A DNA stretch of 64,000 nt from Hydractinia symbiolongicarpus (lineage: Eukaryota; Cnidaria; Hydrozoa; Anthoathecata; Hydractiniidae), in assembly GCF_029227915.1 (NCBI RefSeq), contig NC_079876.1, forward strand, positions 17,234,001-17,298,000, in the 5' to 3' direction. Numbering within the stretch: the first letter of the stretch is position 1; each line of letters begins with the position of its first letter. The notes beneath the pieces are model-generated. The model searched no databases and was not told the DNA's origin. It was given only the letters and a program-made list of their open reading frames with translations. Made by a program: the position numbers and the translations under genes. Shown piece by piece: positions 1-14,100 of the stretch.

Positions 1-486
1 TCCCAAGATTTCTTGTGAGAGAGCTACGTGAATGTATCTGGTATTAATATAATAGCTTGGATAACAAATGTCATAAGGTTGACTGCCTCAAAAATAAAAA
101 AAATAAAACTGAGAGCAATCCTTTCCTTTCAACTAAATTTATTTTGCATACCCTTTACTGGTAGGGTATATGTGGAAATTATTCGAAAATTAAACCATGT
201 TTAAAATAGTATTATTCGATAGTCAATCAATAAATCCACAATCCTTTTTATATTAATTTTGCACCATAAATTTTCGATTATAAAATTGCGCAGAGATAAA
301 ATACAGTATTAAGGACAAGCCGGTGGCCCATGCATGAATGTACCGCATTTCGTGTTTCTTGCGGCTTGTGGTGTTATTTTGCTTTGAGACAGACAGACGA
401 CGGCTATTGATGTGGAGACATTGACTGACTATCCAACCAGTGTAAACTTTTATAATGTCAACCTAATTTTCACATTTTACACGCAG
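1..486. other. Intronic or upstream sequence of the first gene
   Basis: No open reading frame, RNA gene or repeat is supported here. The stretch ends in a good 3' splice site (acgcag, AG at 485-486) for the exon that starts at 487, so it is most simply an intron of the plus-strand gene that enters the window from the left. Confidence 0.5.
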
Positions 487-2232
487 ATGACAACGGAGAA
501 ACCACTGATGTGCAACCAGAAGAATTAGATGATACAAGCAGTGTGTCATCTGGAATTACTGCTGACATGTTGACACAAAAAGACGAGATAGGGTGAGTTG
601 AAGAAAAGATTGAAGAAGAAAAGGAGGCGAAATTGATGTCCCCAAATTTGCCTTGTATCGATAAACTGAAATTTCAGATTTTTAAATTTGCACGGACATT
701 CGCAACCTTCTGTTTCGCATTTTCCTTAGCTCGCAATTTTCCTCTAAATTCAGTATAAAATTAACTTTGGACATATATAAGAAAAACAAGAACTGTCTGC
801 AATCTCATATCTTACAATTTCAATAAAAAGTGTAATCATTCGCGATTTTTGTATTTTGTATTTTTCACAATTCTCGAGATCTGATTCGCGAACTTTAAGA
901 CCATACTCTTTTCTTTCGCAAACAATTTGTTCCCCTAAAGAAGCTTCGTCAATAATTTACTTTTTCAAGTTTAAGCACGTGTAAGCTACTTCTCCAGCCC
1001 ATGATAAACGTCACAAAACCGGTACAATAACACTGTAAATCTCGCAGACCCTGAACATTTTTGATGGCAAAAAAAACACTGTTCTGAGGAAACTCTTTTA
1101 ATTCCACCTGAACCTGTTTATGTGTTTCTTACATCTTACAGCTTATAATTTTTAACATATTTCTTCTTTGGCTCACAATAGGACGTTCAAAGCATACAGA
1201 AAAAATAAACTCCAGTCAGCTTTGTAATTACTCTGAATATTTCTTCATCTGTTTATTCAGTCTTAAGTTGCGCCACAGCGAAACAGTTGGTGACGTGGTT
1301 GAACGAATTTCGTTGCAGTTGTTGATTCCTTCATCAAACATTCATCTTATGGTGAACAAGAAGGAGCTGAAGTAAGTGCTTTTAGTACATTATCTTACAT
1401 AATGGCCACAAGTCATGGAAATTTTCAGAAATTATGGGCAGGAAAGTCACGGAATTTGGTTTGGTCTGTAAAAACTGTAGGAAACATTTTTTTGAAAAAA
1501 GTTTTTTTGTTTTTTTTGCAATAAGCATTTTTAAATTTTGATGACTCTCTTTATACATGTTTGCCTACTTGATTTTTTTAATATTATTATTATTGGAATT
1601 ATTAACCCAGGATAGCTTCTTCAGGTCCTATTAGTTCTGCTATCAATAAGGGTCCTGCGAAAGGGGTTCTAGTACATTCACTTCCCATTTGAGCTACAAA
1701 AGCCGTGCGAGTACAGCAACCGGTTAACCAGACAACCGGCTAAGATATCAATCCTATTCTCATGCTGAACGCTAAGCAGAGAGCATCGATTCACAGTTTT
1801 ATAATCTATAGCGTGATTCAGCCGAGGTGGAAACCCGAGGCCTTTTGCAACGGAAGCGGAAGTACCGCAAGGCTACCAGTCAGTAACATACATTGTACCA
1901 TTAGCTGGCGTACCATTCCCATTGCAAGTACTATTATTCGATTTGTAACTTTGTAAAAAAATTTAATCTCATTCAGTGGTCATGGAATTCAAATGACCAT
2001 CTTGGGAAATGGTCTATAGGCGGTAGTCTGCAAAAACAAGTTACTTCTCAAAGAATGATGCGTGGGTCGATACATCTAAAAGAAATATGAACGTGGCTTT
2101 AAAATATGGAAGCTGATCAGCTTAGATATTTTCTGTTTATTTTCTTTTAGAAACAATGAAGTATTGGCTGATTTCATACCCGACAGCATGAAAAGGACGA
2201 CTTTATTTAGCGTGACGTTAAGGCTAACATAA
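487..2232 (+). CDS. 3' end of an unidentified gene, possible ubiquitin-like C terminus
   Basis: Three exons with GT-AG borders and matching phases can be joined: 487-592, 1261-1371 and 2151-2232 (TAA at 2230-2232). They give about 98 residues. The first part is acidic and Ser/Thr-rich (a DDTSS stretch), typical of a linker. The second part looks like a small beta-grasp fold: a basic start, an amphipathic helix (VVERISLQLL), then IHLMVNKKEL and a TLFSVTLRL end. That pattern resembles ubiquitin-like domains, but I do not recognise the gene. The start lies left of the window. A competing last exon at 2942-2990 would end in a different short tail. Confidence is fair for the exons and low for the fold. 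Confidence 0.5.
1604..1884 (-). repeat. tRNA-derived SINE, copy in minus orientation
   Basis: Read on the minus strand, this starts with a tRNA-like head (GACTGGTAGCCTTGCGGTA), runs through a body with CTCAAATGGGAA and CGCAGGACC, and ends GAAGCTATCCTGGGTTAA. The same order of blocks is found at 4312-4580 (plus strand) and 11591-11880 (minus strand). The promoter boxes are decayed in this copy. It lies in the last intron of the unidentified gene. Confidence 0.65.
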
Positions 2233-4311
2233 TTTGAAAAGAGGCAACGATTGAAATCGCGAGATTAATACCGTTGAAGCGTGTTGTATATGTAAAACAT
2301 TCCACGTTTTCTTGATAATATTGATATTTTTAGAACAATAATTTCGACCAATGGGTTGCGCTTGCTTGAAAAGCGCGCATGTTAATTACATGCGATAACT
2401 GTTCATGTCTACCCGAGGTGCACAATTTCTTGTGATCTTAACCTGTAAAAGAACAATTTATTGTGTGTTCGCTGTTACCATTGCACAAGAGCATTCATCC
2501 ACCTTAGAGCTCTTTCTATTGTTAAGATTAGGGAAGATCCTTGCAAACCTGTACTCTATTCGAAAAATCATGAAATTTTGTAACCAAAAGCTTGAATTTT
2601 ATGTATAATTTTAGAAATATCCATTCTTCAGTAAAAAACAGCGTGTTTTAACAAAAACAGTTAAAACCGATTTGTGAACTTTTAGATGTAAAATAACTCT
2701 GTGTACACTTTTCACGAAAATACGTTTCATGTTTTCTTTTTTTTTTTTCTTCAAGATGGCTAATTTTTTATTTTGAATTATAAAATAAAATTTTTAGCTT
2801 TGAATTTTCTTCACAAATTTTTAAAATTTGATTTCCTAATCGAGTCAGTATTATTTTTGGAAAATGTTTAAGTCGAAGAATGTACTTTTGAAGCCCACTG
2901 TTTTCATAATAAATTTTAATTATTTTTTCTTCGTTCTTCAGTGAGGAATGGTCTTTCTATGCAAAGGGTATTAAAAATGTGTGTACATAAAATCAAAGAG
3001 GTTTAAACCTCAATATAGATTTATATCGTTTGTAATTTTAACTTTTGTATATAAATATAATATATGACAAGATATGACATAATTTTACTGTCCAAGAAAA
3101 AAAATGAAAATAGAAGAAATGATCTCTACCGCTCTCAGTAAACAAAACATTTCGTTTTGATTCAACCTTCTATAAATTTATTTAGTAAACCCAGGGTATG
3201 GGGGAGGGGGAAGCGCTTATTGTGGCCCAACAAATGTGAATCCAATTTATTTAAAAACTTCAACTTCCTGCGAAAACCGACAGCAACTTCGTCCCAAGCT
3301 TTCTGTCTTTTAAGTATTGCAAAAAACAAAGGTTCTTGATCAATGTGATAAAACTTTGGATACGTTTATTTTTTGTAATTTTCTAAATCAACATTTTAGA
3401 TGGTAATGCACAAAATCATTGATGAAAAGACAGCATAAACTCAGAAATATTTGAGACCTTACCCTGGGAGGTTTGATCTTATCTTTTTCATACCGCTGCA
3501 AGCGTGACTAGATATGCCGCACTTTTTCTCCGCGATCCACAGATCAGCATATTAAAAACACCTTATACTACCGACTTTTTAAATTTGTTTTTACGTAAGA
3601 CATTTTTTTCTGTACGAACTCTAGCAATAAAATAAACATCAGTCCAGAATTTGTTCGTATTTTTTTCAGTTGTCAGTGCTATTTTTGCAACATGATTGAA
3701 GTTGTGGGCCACTGTAGAAAATATGTTAATATCAGCAGCAAAATTCTATAAACCATAGAAAATTTTCATTAACTTCATACAGAACAACAACAAGATGGCG
3801 TTTGTAGACAACTTGTTAAGATTAATAACAAAAATTGATAACAATTTCACTTATCACTTCTGTTATCCTTTTGTGTGGAAAATCTGAGAATGATATACAA
3901 TGAAGTGGACCTCATCTTTAGGGTCTTCTGGCACCTGAGCCGTTACTACGCAGTGCAAATTCATCAAAAAGGCAAAATGCCCTGGGAACGAGGTTGCAAT
4001 AAATTCAATCGGAACGTAAATCTACCACAATCACTATGAAAAATTATTGGCACGTCCAACCTCTTTCCCAGTGCACTTTGTTTTTGTTTTTTATGTCGGA
4101 ACGGCGACTGTCTCGACGTCAGAAAAGATACAAGATGCCCTGGTGACAAGGTTGTGGAATATCATGAGCGAGAATATTAATGTCCGCCGTCACAAGTAGT
4201 CATCTCAAATGTTTCTATATCAGATTTACGCGATTTAAACTTGTCAATGTTCAGAGCAGACTTAGATTATTTGGTTAAATGCAAGCTCTACAGTTGTGCT
4301 AATTGTTGCTA
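2233..4311. other. Intergenic stretch without a supported gene
   Basis: AT-rich DNA with only short shadow frames. It contains the possible alternative terminal exon at 2942-2990 and a copy of the TGCCCTGGGAACGAGGTTG motif at 3978-3996 with a weaker direct copy at 4136. The same motif forms the ends of an inverted-repeat element at 48.8-49.7 kb, so this is probably a decayed relative. Confidence 0.5.
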
Positions 4312-4580
4312 ACCGACTGGTAGCCTTGTGGTAGAGCGTTCGCTTCCAGAGCGGAAGGTCTTAGGTTCAAACCCCGGCCGAGTCATGCCCGAGTGTGAAT
4401 CTGTCCTTAGGATTGGATATCTTAGGCGGTTGCCTAATTGAGCGATTGCCGTGTTTGCACGACTTTCGTAGCTCAAATGGACTTTCGTAGCTTCAAATGC
4501 GTTAGAACCCCCTTCGCAGGACTCTCTTGGAAAGAACTACCAACATTTACTAAAGAGGCTATCCTGGGTAAATAATTCCA
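4312..4580 (+). repeat. tRNA-derived SINE with intact A and B boxes
   Basis: The head is tRNA-like. An A-box-like TGGTAGAGCG lies at 4329-4338 and a B-box-like GGTTCAAACCC at 4364-4374, about 25 bases apart, as in RNA polymerase III internal promoters. A body of about 190 bp follows and ends AGAGGCTATCCTGGGTAAATAATT. Two further copies of the whole unit lie at 1604-1884 and 11591-11880 in the other orientation, which shows it is dispersed. It is not a functional tRNA, because the acceptor stem cannot be closed. Confidence 0.7.
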
Positions 4581-5152
4581 ATAACATCAGCTTGACCCTC
4601 TTGTCCGATACTTCGGCACTTTGCGGCACCTGGACTTGTATTATGCCGTAACTATGTAAAATCTGTTAAGTATGTTCCCGCATATACAGAAGTTGTACTT
4701 TCGCACCATTCCGTATGTGAAGTATTGATGAGTTAATGGTTTTCGTCATCTTTAAAAAGCGCCCCAGAAAAACTACCACCTTTTGCTAATTTTTTGTTGC
4801 AGATTGTAGATCTTTTTTATCATGGCTTGCAATGACAATTTCGTGACAGAGTATTTTGGTTTTTTTCAAACAACGCCTTTCACCTCCTAATCAATATTTA
4901 ACTTTCCTAATGCTATAAGATTGGGCGAGATATATGCACACAAAAAGAATTGCGCAATATTTTAAAAATTGGGCTTAACGGTCCACTTTAACAGGGGCAC
5001 AGACAGTGAAGTTGGCCAGCCAGTCGTAAACAATAACAAACACTATGGAAACGTTTTAGTAATGGCGTCGTGAAAGAATCAAAAGACCAAATTTCACGAG
5101 AATAGTATTAGTTAGACTTAGGATAAATTGTGAATGATATTGGCAAGTTAAC
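4581..5152 (+). promoter_or_regulatory. 5' flank of CFAP57
   Basis: This AT-rich stretch upstream of the CFAP57 start codon must hold its promoter and 5' UTR. I see no diagnostic TATA box or RFX X-box that I can support. A non-coding first exon cannot be excluded. Confidence 0.3.
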
Positions 5153-8100
5153 ATGTCAGTTGCATTAGCATCACCCAGGCATGTATTTGGCTTTAAATCA
5201 GATGTGTCCAGCAATGTCTGGTACCTTGATGAACAAACTATCGTTTATCCATCTGGTTCAAATTGTGTTTTGTACAATATTGACCAGAAATCTCAAAAAT
5301 TTATTCCTGGTAGTGACAATAGCTATGGCATGACAGCCTTGGCTGTCAGTCCAAATCGACGGTATGTTGCAATTGCTGAAAAGGGTGAAAAACCAACAAT
5401 TTCCATTTATGATTTACACTCACTTAGAAAAAGAAAGGTTTTGTCAACACCAGACTGTCAGTCTTCAGAATTTGTTAGTATAGCATTTTCTCCAGACTCT
5501 AAGTACCTAATTACTCAAGGTGGTCGCCCAGACTGGACTTTGCTGTACTGGACTTGGGAAAAGGCAAAAGTACTGGCCTTTACGAAGTCAACAAATCAAC
5601 AGAATAGCCCAATATATCAGGTGTGTATTGTTTTTTTTGTGGCTAGCTAGCTATTGATTGACTTCCATTCTTTTTATTTCCTTGTAAAACACCAAAAATT
5701 TTTTTGTATAAGTCCTAAACATTACTGTATTTGTTATAAAACTGTCAAAAAACTTTATAAGAACATGGATATCCTGGCCAATACCAGCAAAATAAGTGGG
5801 ATATTTATTCTGCCAGTACTAATAACTGGCAGAATTAACTGGAGTATTTACTATTCAGACACTGACTACTGCTGTTTTATTTTGCCACTAGTATAGACTA
5901 TTATTTTGGTGTCATAGGTAACATTTGCAGAATATTTGGAACATTTATTTTGCCAGTAGCTAAATAGGGGCATTTATTCCAGCAGTAATACTGTTGGCAA
6001 TTAAATGCCTTAATTGTCTTTCTGACAATAACAATGGCAGTATATAAGGAAGCTTTTTTTGCTGTTTCTGATTCCTCACATCAAAGGTGGTATATGTTTT
6101 GTTATGGCAGGATCCAGTTTTCAGGTTGTTTTCCTTGACTATATGCTAATACGCTCACAATGTTTGTGAGGCTTGCCATGTAAAATATGCACATCTATCT
6201 ATCTAAGAACTGCTACGTTTTAAGTTCTACAGCATACAAGTCTTCTTATTATTTAGCTTATTGTTTCTTTTTATTGTTTCTGCCAAATTTAGAAAACTGA
6301 ATATAAAATTTTTTTTATTATACGTTGTATATACTCCTGTGTAGTACTGGTTTAATTTTTTTCAGGTAAAGATTTGACACCAAACCTTTCTACTTTATTT
6401 AGGTGACCTTCAATCCTCAAGATAACACACAAGTTTGTGTTACAGGACATGGAATTTTTAAGCTTTTTCGATACAGTGAGAGCTCATTAAAACAGTTTGC
6501 TTTTCATAAAGCAGACATACATAAACATTATTTATGCCAAGCATGGCTAAACGAAGAACGATTGTTGATTGGCATAGACACAGGAAAGATTTTGTTGTTT
6601 GAAGGTGGTGAACTAAAGGGCGATTTTATAGCTGTTTCTAGGAGTGATGTTGAAAGCAAAAGTAACTCACAATTAGTAGGAAGGTAAAAAATTATTTTCT
6701 TGTGGTTGTTATAACATATCTGATTATTTTTAGATTTATGCAGCAAACATTTACAACTATAATGATTTATAATTTGCCCTTGCTAAAGGCTGCTTTCCAC
6801 TTAGTTGGATCGGACTGGATTGGACTGGATCGGACTGTATTTTTGGTCCATGCATGCGCAAATTGCGCACATTTTGGGTCCAGAACGATCCAAAATGGAT
6901 CTGAAAAAAGTTGAAAAACATTTAACTTTTCCCAGATCGATATGGATCGATTCGGCTGGATTGATGTTTAAGCCAATGAAGAACAAGTATTTTTCTGGTC
7001 ATGTGACTTTGAATTAATAAGGGCAGCCATTATAGCGCTTATTCGAAAAAACGTCTATATTGAGAGAAGGAAATTTATTTGTTAAATAATAGAGAACCAG
7101 ATCTTTTGAACAGAATTTTAAATGGATGTGTTAACAGTCTCATCAAATATTCAGCTTCCCAATTTGAACAGCCTGCACAAACTGCTATTTAGGTAGCATG
7201 CGTAATGTTTAGAAAAATAATTGTGATCAAACAACCCCATATCATGAATAAGCAAATGATATTCTCCTTTGATTCCTGGCACCAAAATGATTGGAAATCA
7301 TTTTGGCTCCAATACCGGATCGGATTTCAGTCCAGGCCGATCCAGTCCGGTCCGATCCAGCTAAGTGGAAACTCAGCTTAAAAGGGAAAGAAAATTTAAG
7401 AAAATAATAAATGTAAATCCTATATTGGATGCAAGTTAAAAAGCTAAAGGTGTATGTATGATAAGCGAAGGGGTATATATACTGTTACTGGTATATATAC
7501 TGTTATTAGAAAAATAAGAAATGAAAATGCTATTACATTAATCTCTAAAATTTTCGATAAAAAAAAACTTTGGACAGATTTTCAAAATTTTGTTTAAGAA
7601 TTTCGAAGATTAATGTATTACATATTTAATGTTTATCAGCTCCCCAGACACCTGCAAATCATTGGATTTAAGAATAATCAATGTATAATAATTTGAGAAT
7701 TTTGTCTTCATTTCAGGAAAAATCAGGCAACACTGGTTCATCAGAATTTTGTTTTTTTTATTTAATCTTTTATCCTAACTTACAGATTTTTTCATCAAAT
7801 TCATGATCCAAAAATAATGTTTTTCACACGATTTTCTTCCATAATTAGGAAGTTAACAAAAGTACGTGGCAAATCTGGAAACTTTTAGTTTGAAATCAAG
7901 GAAAAATTTTTAACATTTATATCTAACAACCAGCTTTTTTTCGCCTATACGTGATACAACATAATGCATTCAAAATATCTCTAGGATGGGGTGGAATTAC
8001 AAGATATAACTGAATTGTTTTACTGTTTTATTAAAAGTTACTCATCATCTTGTAAGCTATGCAGCAAATAGAAGGCTATATATTTTATAAATCTGTTTTG

Positions 8101-11100
8101 TAGTTATGAGATAGTAGTGGTTACAGTTTCACTGTTCTTTAACAATTACAATGATCTATTCAATTTCCTCACTTACACAATATCAGAGATATTGTGTAAG
8201 CTTAAAACTCTGATCAAAATAACCATGTGGCCATTTTGTTAAAGAATTGGGGACAGCTTATGTCTATAATAATACGCCAGTTCTGTCTGTCTGTGACTTT
8301 TGCAAAGTGGATTATATTCTTCAACATTTTCTTTGATAAAGTCTAAACACCGGCCATAAAATTGTTCTGTAGTTTACCAAACGTTAAAATAATGTTAACG
8401 TCAAAGGAAAATATATATTAAATTAAAGAAGCCATTACAGTGCACTTAAAACTTAAAGTCAAATAACTTAGAAACGAGGTGGTGACGTCAATGATTTTTC
8501 ACAGCGTAGGTAACTAGGGACCACCTGGGAGCAATTTGGGTAAGTTTCCCAAACCTGGATCCCGGAATGGACGGGTTAATGACGTTACCAAAAAACCTTT
8601 AAATCCTAATATCTTTGCAACCGTTTGTCAAAAGTACATTATCCTATACATTTTCTTGATCAGCGTTTCAAGATCTATACAATAAAGGCAGCAGGTATAC
8701 AAATTTCTAAAATAAAATTAGGGGGGATTTGACTGGCCATTTTGAAACCCTTATATCTCATTAACCGCTTATCAAAAGCTCATGATCATATACATTTTCT
8801 TGACCAGAGTTATAACCTCTGCACAGTACAGGCAACGAATAAACTAAGTTTTGCCAAAAAAATTTTAATTGCACTGCTGACGTCAGCAAAAAATCTAAAA
8901 CAACCCGTTTTTTCATTGTCCTTCTGCCTAAGTGGATTTTTCCACAGGGCTTATTGACTAGTATTTAATATAAAACAATACAACAGCTACAACGCTTGCA
9001 AATTTCTTTTCATTTATTACAGAGTGAGCAGCACAAGTATTCCAGAAATTACATCAACCTACAACACGTCTTTGGCAGTTACCTCTATCACATGTTATTC
9101 TAAAGGTATATATATTTTTTAAAGTGAAATAAAGCGAAATACTTATGATTTCTGTTTAATGAGTGGATGCACAGTAAGTCTAAAATTAGTAGAAAATATA
9201 CATTGTGTCAATCGTTCTTCTGTTTAGTCAATAAACTAAGGGAGCAAGATACACTTTAATAATTATAACAGCATTTTACAATAACGACTAACACGAAAAG
9301 AATGAAACAAAAACGAAAAATCTTATGCATTTACATTTATTTAACATTTAATATAATATTTAATAACATTTTATAACAGTTAACGTTTTATTTACCAATC
9401 TCATCCCCAGGAGATTTCTTATTTAATATTTAATATTACTTAATAATATTACTCCTTTGTCCGAATTGATTATTCAACAATTATTATTTTGGATTATTCT
9501 AACATACAAACAAATTTAGTGCCTGAGCATTATTTTAAGAATATTCTTAAATATTCAGAAATCAGCCAGAAATTTCATTCCTATAAAATGTTCAAAAAAA
9601 GTTTTTACGTTACTGTCAAAAAATGAGTTTGTAAATTGGATTTAGACAATCCTGAGAAAGTTTTTCTGTTAATGCAAGCAGCACCCAACCTCATATACGA
9701 CCTGATGGCTCTTTCCCTTTTTTTTGTCTAAATAAAAAAATATAAACATAGTCAAAAGTAACTTCTCAGTTTTTAAATGCAAATTTCTAAAGGAAATTAA
9801 ACTGCACACTAAAATTTGTGATGCCATAGTTGTTTTCTTTAGGCTTTGTGTGTTCAGCCGGTCATGGAGCTGTACATATGTTTGAAAAATCAGAAGACAA
9901 AGAGCTGTATAAGAAGACAAAAGAGATTCGTATCCCTGTCGATCCTCAAAGCACTGATCCAATGCTGGCATCAAATCAAATAATTACAGCAGTTGCGTTA
10001 AGTCCTTCTGAAGAGACAGTTGTAGGAAGCACTAAAAGCAACCAACTTTATTCAATTGCTTTATCTTCAGCAGACCTTGGAAAGGTATACTGTTTAATGT
10101 TTAAAATAGTAGTTTTCTATTATATTAAGGGGGGATGGGGTTGGGAGAAGGGAGGGAAGGGGGGAAGGGGTTTGATTCTTAGAATGTCAATAGGTGTCGA
10201 GACTTTAATCATAGAAAAAGTTACTAATTTAGGTTCCTTTGGCATTTCCCAGACTTCTGCATAGTTATGACAAAGTTATATATGCAAAAATGTTCTTAAT
10301 GTTTTTGTAATAAAAAATACTGTGTCATGTGTTGTTCATATGTTTTTTCTTTTTTTCTTTTTCCAAGGCGGTTCAGCAGGAAGGGAGGAGAGGGGTTTGA
10401 TTGTTAGAATGTCAATGGAAGTGGAGGCTTTAATCATGGAAAAGTCACTAACTCAGTTTCTTTTAGCATTTCCCATACTTCTGCGTAGTTATAACAATGT
10501 TACACATGCAGTAAAGATGTTCTTAATCTTTCCCATTGTGAAAAAAATATCTTGTTACGTATTGTTTATGTGTTTTTCTCTCTTCTAGCAAGGCGATTTA
10601 GCGGTGTTTGAAGTGCTGTCACAAAGTTTTCACCACAGTCAGATTACAGGTTTAGATATGTGCATACGAAAGCCACTGATTGCAACTTGTAGTGTCGATA
10701 AAAGCATAAGAATATGGAACTTTGAAGCAAAGTATGTCAGAATTTAAATTAGCAGTATGCAATTCACAATTTGCAAAGCTGAAATACCATCTTTTTGAAT
10801 CTTTTTATATAAATAAATTGTTATATTTGCAAATACAAGGACGCAAAATTTATGACTACAATTTCTTTCCATTGCCATTACCTTCTCCCACAATAGTGCA
10901 ACAAGATTAAGTAACTGGAATTGTTAGGTTGTTAAATTTAAATGTATTTTTCAGTTCTAATTCGAATCCTGTAGTATGTATTACATTTCATATTATTTTG
11001 TGTTGCTACTGGTATTTTTAATGTTTTTCAATGCTCTGCAATGGGTAAGAATTCAATATGCCGATGCAGGGGCTTATCTTGGTCAATTTAGACATCGGTA

Positions 11101-14100
11101 TACCGATTTTAAGAATATCTTGTTTTAACTTTAAAAATGTTTTACCTATTCAAGATATTTTTGTAGTTCTAAAGCACATAATATTTGTTATGAAGAAGCT
11201 CTCATTTTACACAAAAGAATAAAGCAATGAATATTTGAATCCATCTATTTTTGCAGAGCTATTTTTTTAAACAACTCACTCTGCAAACAAAGCAGCTAGA
11301 CATCTGATCATAAATCAGATACCAATGCCTAAAATGATTTCCTGAATCAGCCCCTGCATTATCATAGGCATTATTTTAACTCAGTACACCTTTTTTAGTT
11401 CTTTGGAGTCATACAAAGAATTTCAAGAAGAAGCATACAGTATTTCACTACACCCCTCTGGCTTGTACATTCTTGTCGGATTCAGTGACAAACTAAGGTT
11501 AATGAATTTACTCATTGATGACATCAGGTCGTTTAAAGAGTTTACAATCCGTGGCTGCAGAGAGGTACTGCTATTATTCTTATTACTATAATGTACCCAG
11601 GATAGCCTCTTCAGTTCCTAATGGAATTGTTATTAATAAAAGTCCTGCGAAGGGGCTCCTATAGTGCATTCAAAGTTGCCATTTGAGATACGAAAACTGG
11701 ATAAGCACCAATAATTGCTCAACCAGACAACTGCCTGATACGCCCATCCTATTCTCCTGCAAAACGTTAAGTAGAAAGGATAGATTCAGGCTTATATTCT
11801 CTGGTATGACTCGATGGAGGTTTAAACACAACACCTTCAGCACTGGAGGCAAATTCTCTACCACAAGGCCACCAATCGATAACATGTTTTCGATCGTGTT
11901 TGATTGATTATATAAAAGCTATTGTTTTATCAGCTCCAAACTTCTTCTCAACTAATATTTTTTTATTTTTTTTTTGTAAAACTTGAACTGTCAATTTTAA
12001 ATTTCAAAAACTCGCTTTTGGTATTATATTATTGGCGTTGTATTGACAAGTAATTGATAAAAAATAAACAAGAGATATTCTGCTATAGACTTTGCTTCTA
12101 TTTACGTGCTTTTTATGTCTAAACACTTTTTTCTGTATGGACTTATGGTGATCTTAGTGGAGTCGCTGGAACTAAGACCCTCTTTTCTAGGCGCAGCTGA
12201 TAGTGGCACTTATCAACTCAAAAAAAGTGACAACTGACTAAATAATACTTTGTTCCATTTTAGTGTTGTTTTAGTAATGGTGGTCACATGTTTGCAGCTG
12301 TGCATGGCAACGTCATTCAGCTCTACTCTTCGTCAACATTTGAAAATATTGGAAACTTGAAAGGACACAATGGAAAAGTATGTCGAAATTAGTTCCATCA
12401 TAACCTTTTTAAAATACCTCCCGGTACAGTTGTCTTGAATTTAATTTCTATGAAATTTGTGTTCCACAATCTTTCACAAAATAGTGAGACAAATGCAGTT
12501 TTTTCGTCATTTTTAAAATTCTTAGCATGACTGCAGAACGAAATAATTCACAAGAAATTCGTGGAAAAGGATCAAGCTGGCACCAACAACAATGAGCACA
12601 TTTAAAGAGTTTGAATTAACTAAGTTACCTTAAAGTCTTAAATCTGAAAATATTTTGTCTAAAAACGTTATATTGAAGCTTGAATCTTGTTCAACGAAGT
12701 CAAAAATAAGTGGAGAATTTAAAAAGAAGATTTTCAAATTTTCTGAAATACTAACTAAAAGACTACTATTACACACCACAAAAGGTTGAAATCATTTGAA
12801 TACCAAGATCCTTTAAAAACGGTCTCTTAAATTTAGGTGCGTTGTATTCGATGGAGCACAGACGATTCTAAGTTGGTTTCTTGTGGCATGGATGGAGCGA
12901 TCTATGAATGGAACATGTTTACGTTCAAGCGTGAGGGGGAGAGCGTATTGAAATCGTGCAGCTACACAGGTATTTCGATTTCACCTGACAATCGCACCAT
13001 CTATGCTGTTGGCTCGGATAAAAGCATCAAAGAAATATGTGACGGCCAGGTAAAAACCTTAAGCAAAGTAGTTAAAAGGAATTTGCGTTAAAAATATCAA
13101 CATCAAAACGCATACTTGGTAAATTCTCTCGTCTCTGTTTCTTTTTCATTTGAGTTATCTTTAGATTCTTCGAGATGTGCCATCAAACGGGTGTGTTCTC
13201 ACTCAAGTTGCACTCTCCCGGTCTGGTCGAATGTTATTTGCTGGAACAAGCAGTGGCACATTGCGTTCGTTCAAATTCCCATTAACCTCTCCGGGTGAGT
13301 GGCAAGAACACCAAGCACATGCTGGTGCTATAACAAAGGTAAGTTTTTCGTACTTGATAAAATATAGAAAAAGGAACTAAGTTATATGGTTGTTATTATT
13401 ATATAAAACGTGTCTGGGCGTGAATTTAAAAGTTAGAATTTATAAAGTGATATAACAAAATCATTTTCCTTACAAAAATATTTTGTAGTGTTTCCTTAAA
13501 TATGAAAACAGATCACTAAGCATACATGGCATCTTAAAAGCTTATATACCTTAAAACCTATAATGAACATCTTTTCTTAAGGGTCGCTTATAAAAAAAGG
13601 CGTTAATATAAAGGCGTTTAATGGGAATTTGAGATTTATAAATTAATTAAAGACATCGGTTATTATAACAGGGGCGTTTTGTTAATATTTTGCCGTACTT
13701 TTATATTGTATTCTAACCCTCGAGGCCAATTCAATTTTGGGCGTTGCTTTATTAACTCGAATTCATCGTGTATGTACTTCTGCTTTTATTTAATAGATGA
13801 AAATTTCATACGACGATCAATACCTTGTCTCTGTTAGCGAAGACGCATGCTTGTTTGTTCATAAGATCACCGATAAAGAAGGAAGGGGTAAACGAGACAG
13901 AGACGTTCCATATGCAGAAGAAATCCTAATCACTCGTTCCGATCTTGAAGAGAAGGTTGGGTGTTCTTAAATATTTTTATTATTTGTTTGGCCCGCCAGC
14001 TGTGAAAAATTTGTGACATTTTCTGCGTAGATTTAGTTAAGAGAAACAGAAGGAAGCTGGAAAATATATAAAGGCCGCCTACAAAAACTTAAATGGAGGT

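Larger units (their letters stand above)
5153..13955 (+). other. CFAP57: CFAP57 WD40 beta-propeller half (exons 1-10)
   Basis: Exons 1-10 encode about 680 residues with repeated WD40 signatures: [118 protein letters not shown] and [19 protein letters not shown]. The phrase [12 protein letters not shown], typical of CFAP57, lies in exon 4. In this family the propellers are thought to form the docking part of the molecule. Introns in this half are the longest and carry most of the mobile DNA. Confidence 0.9.
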
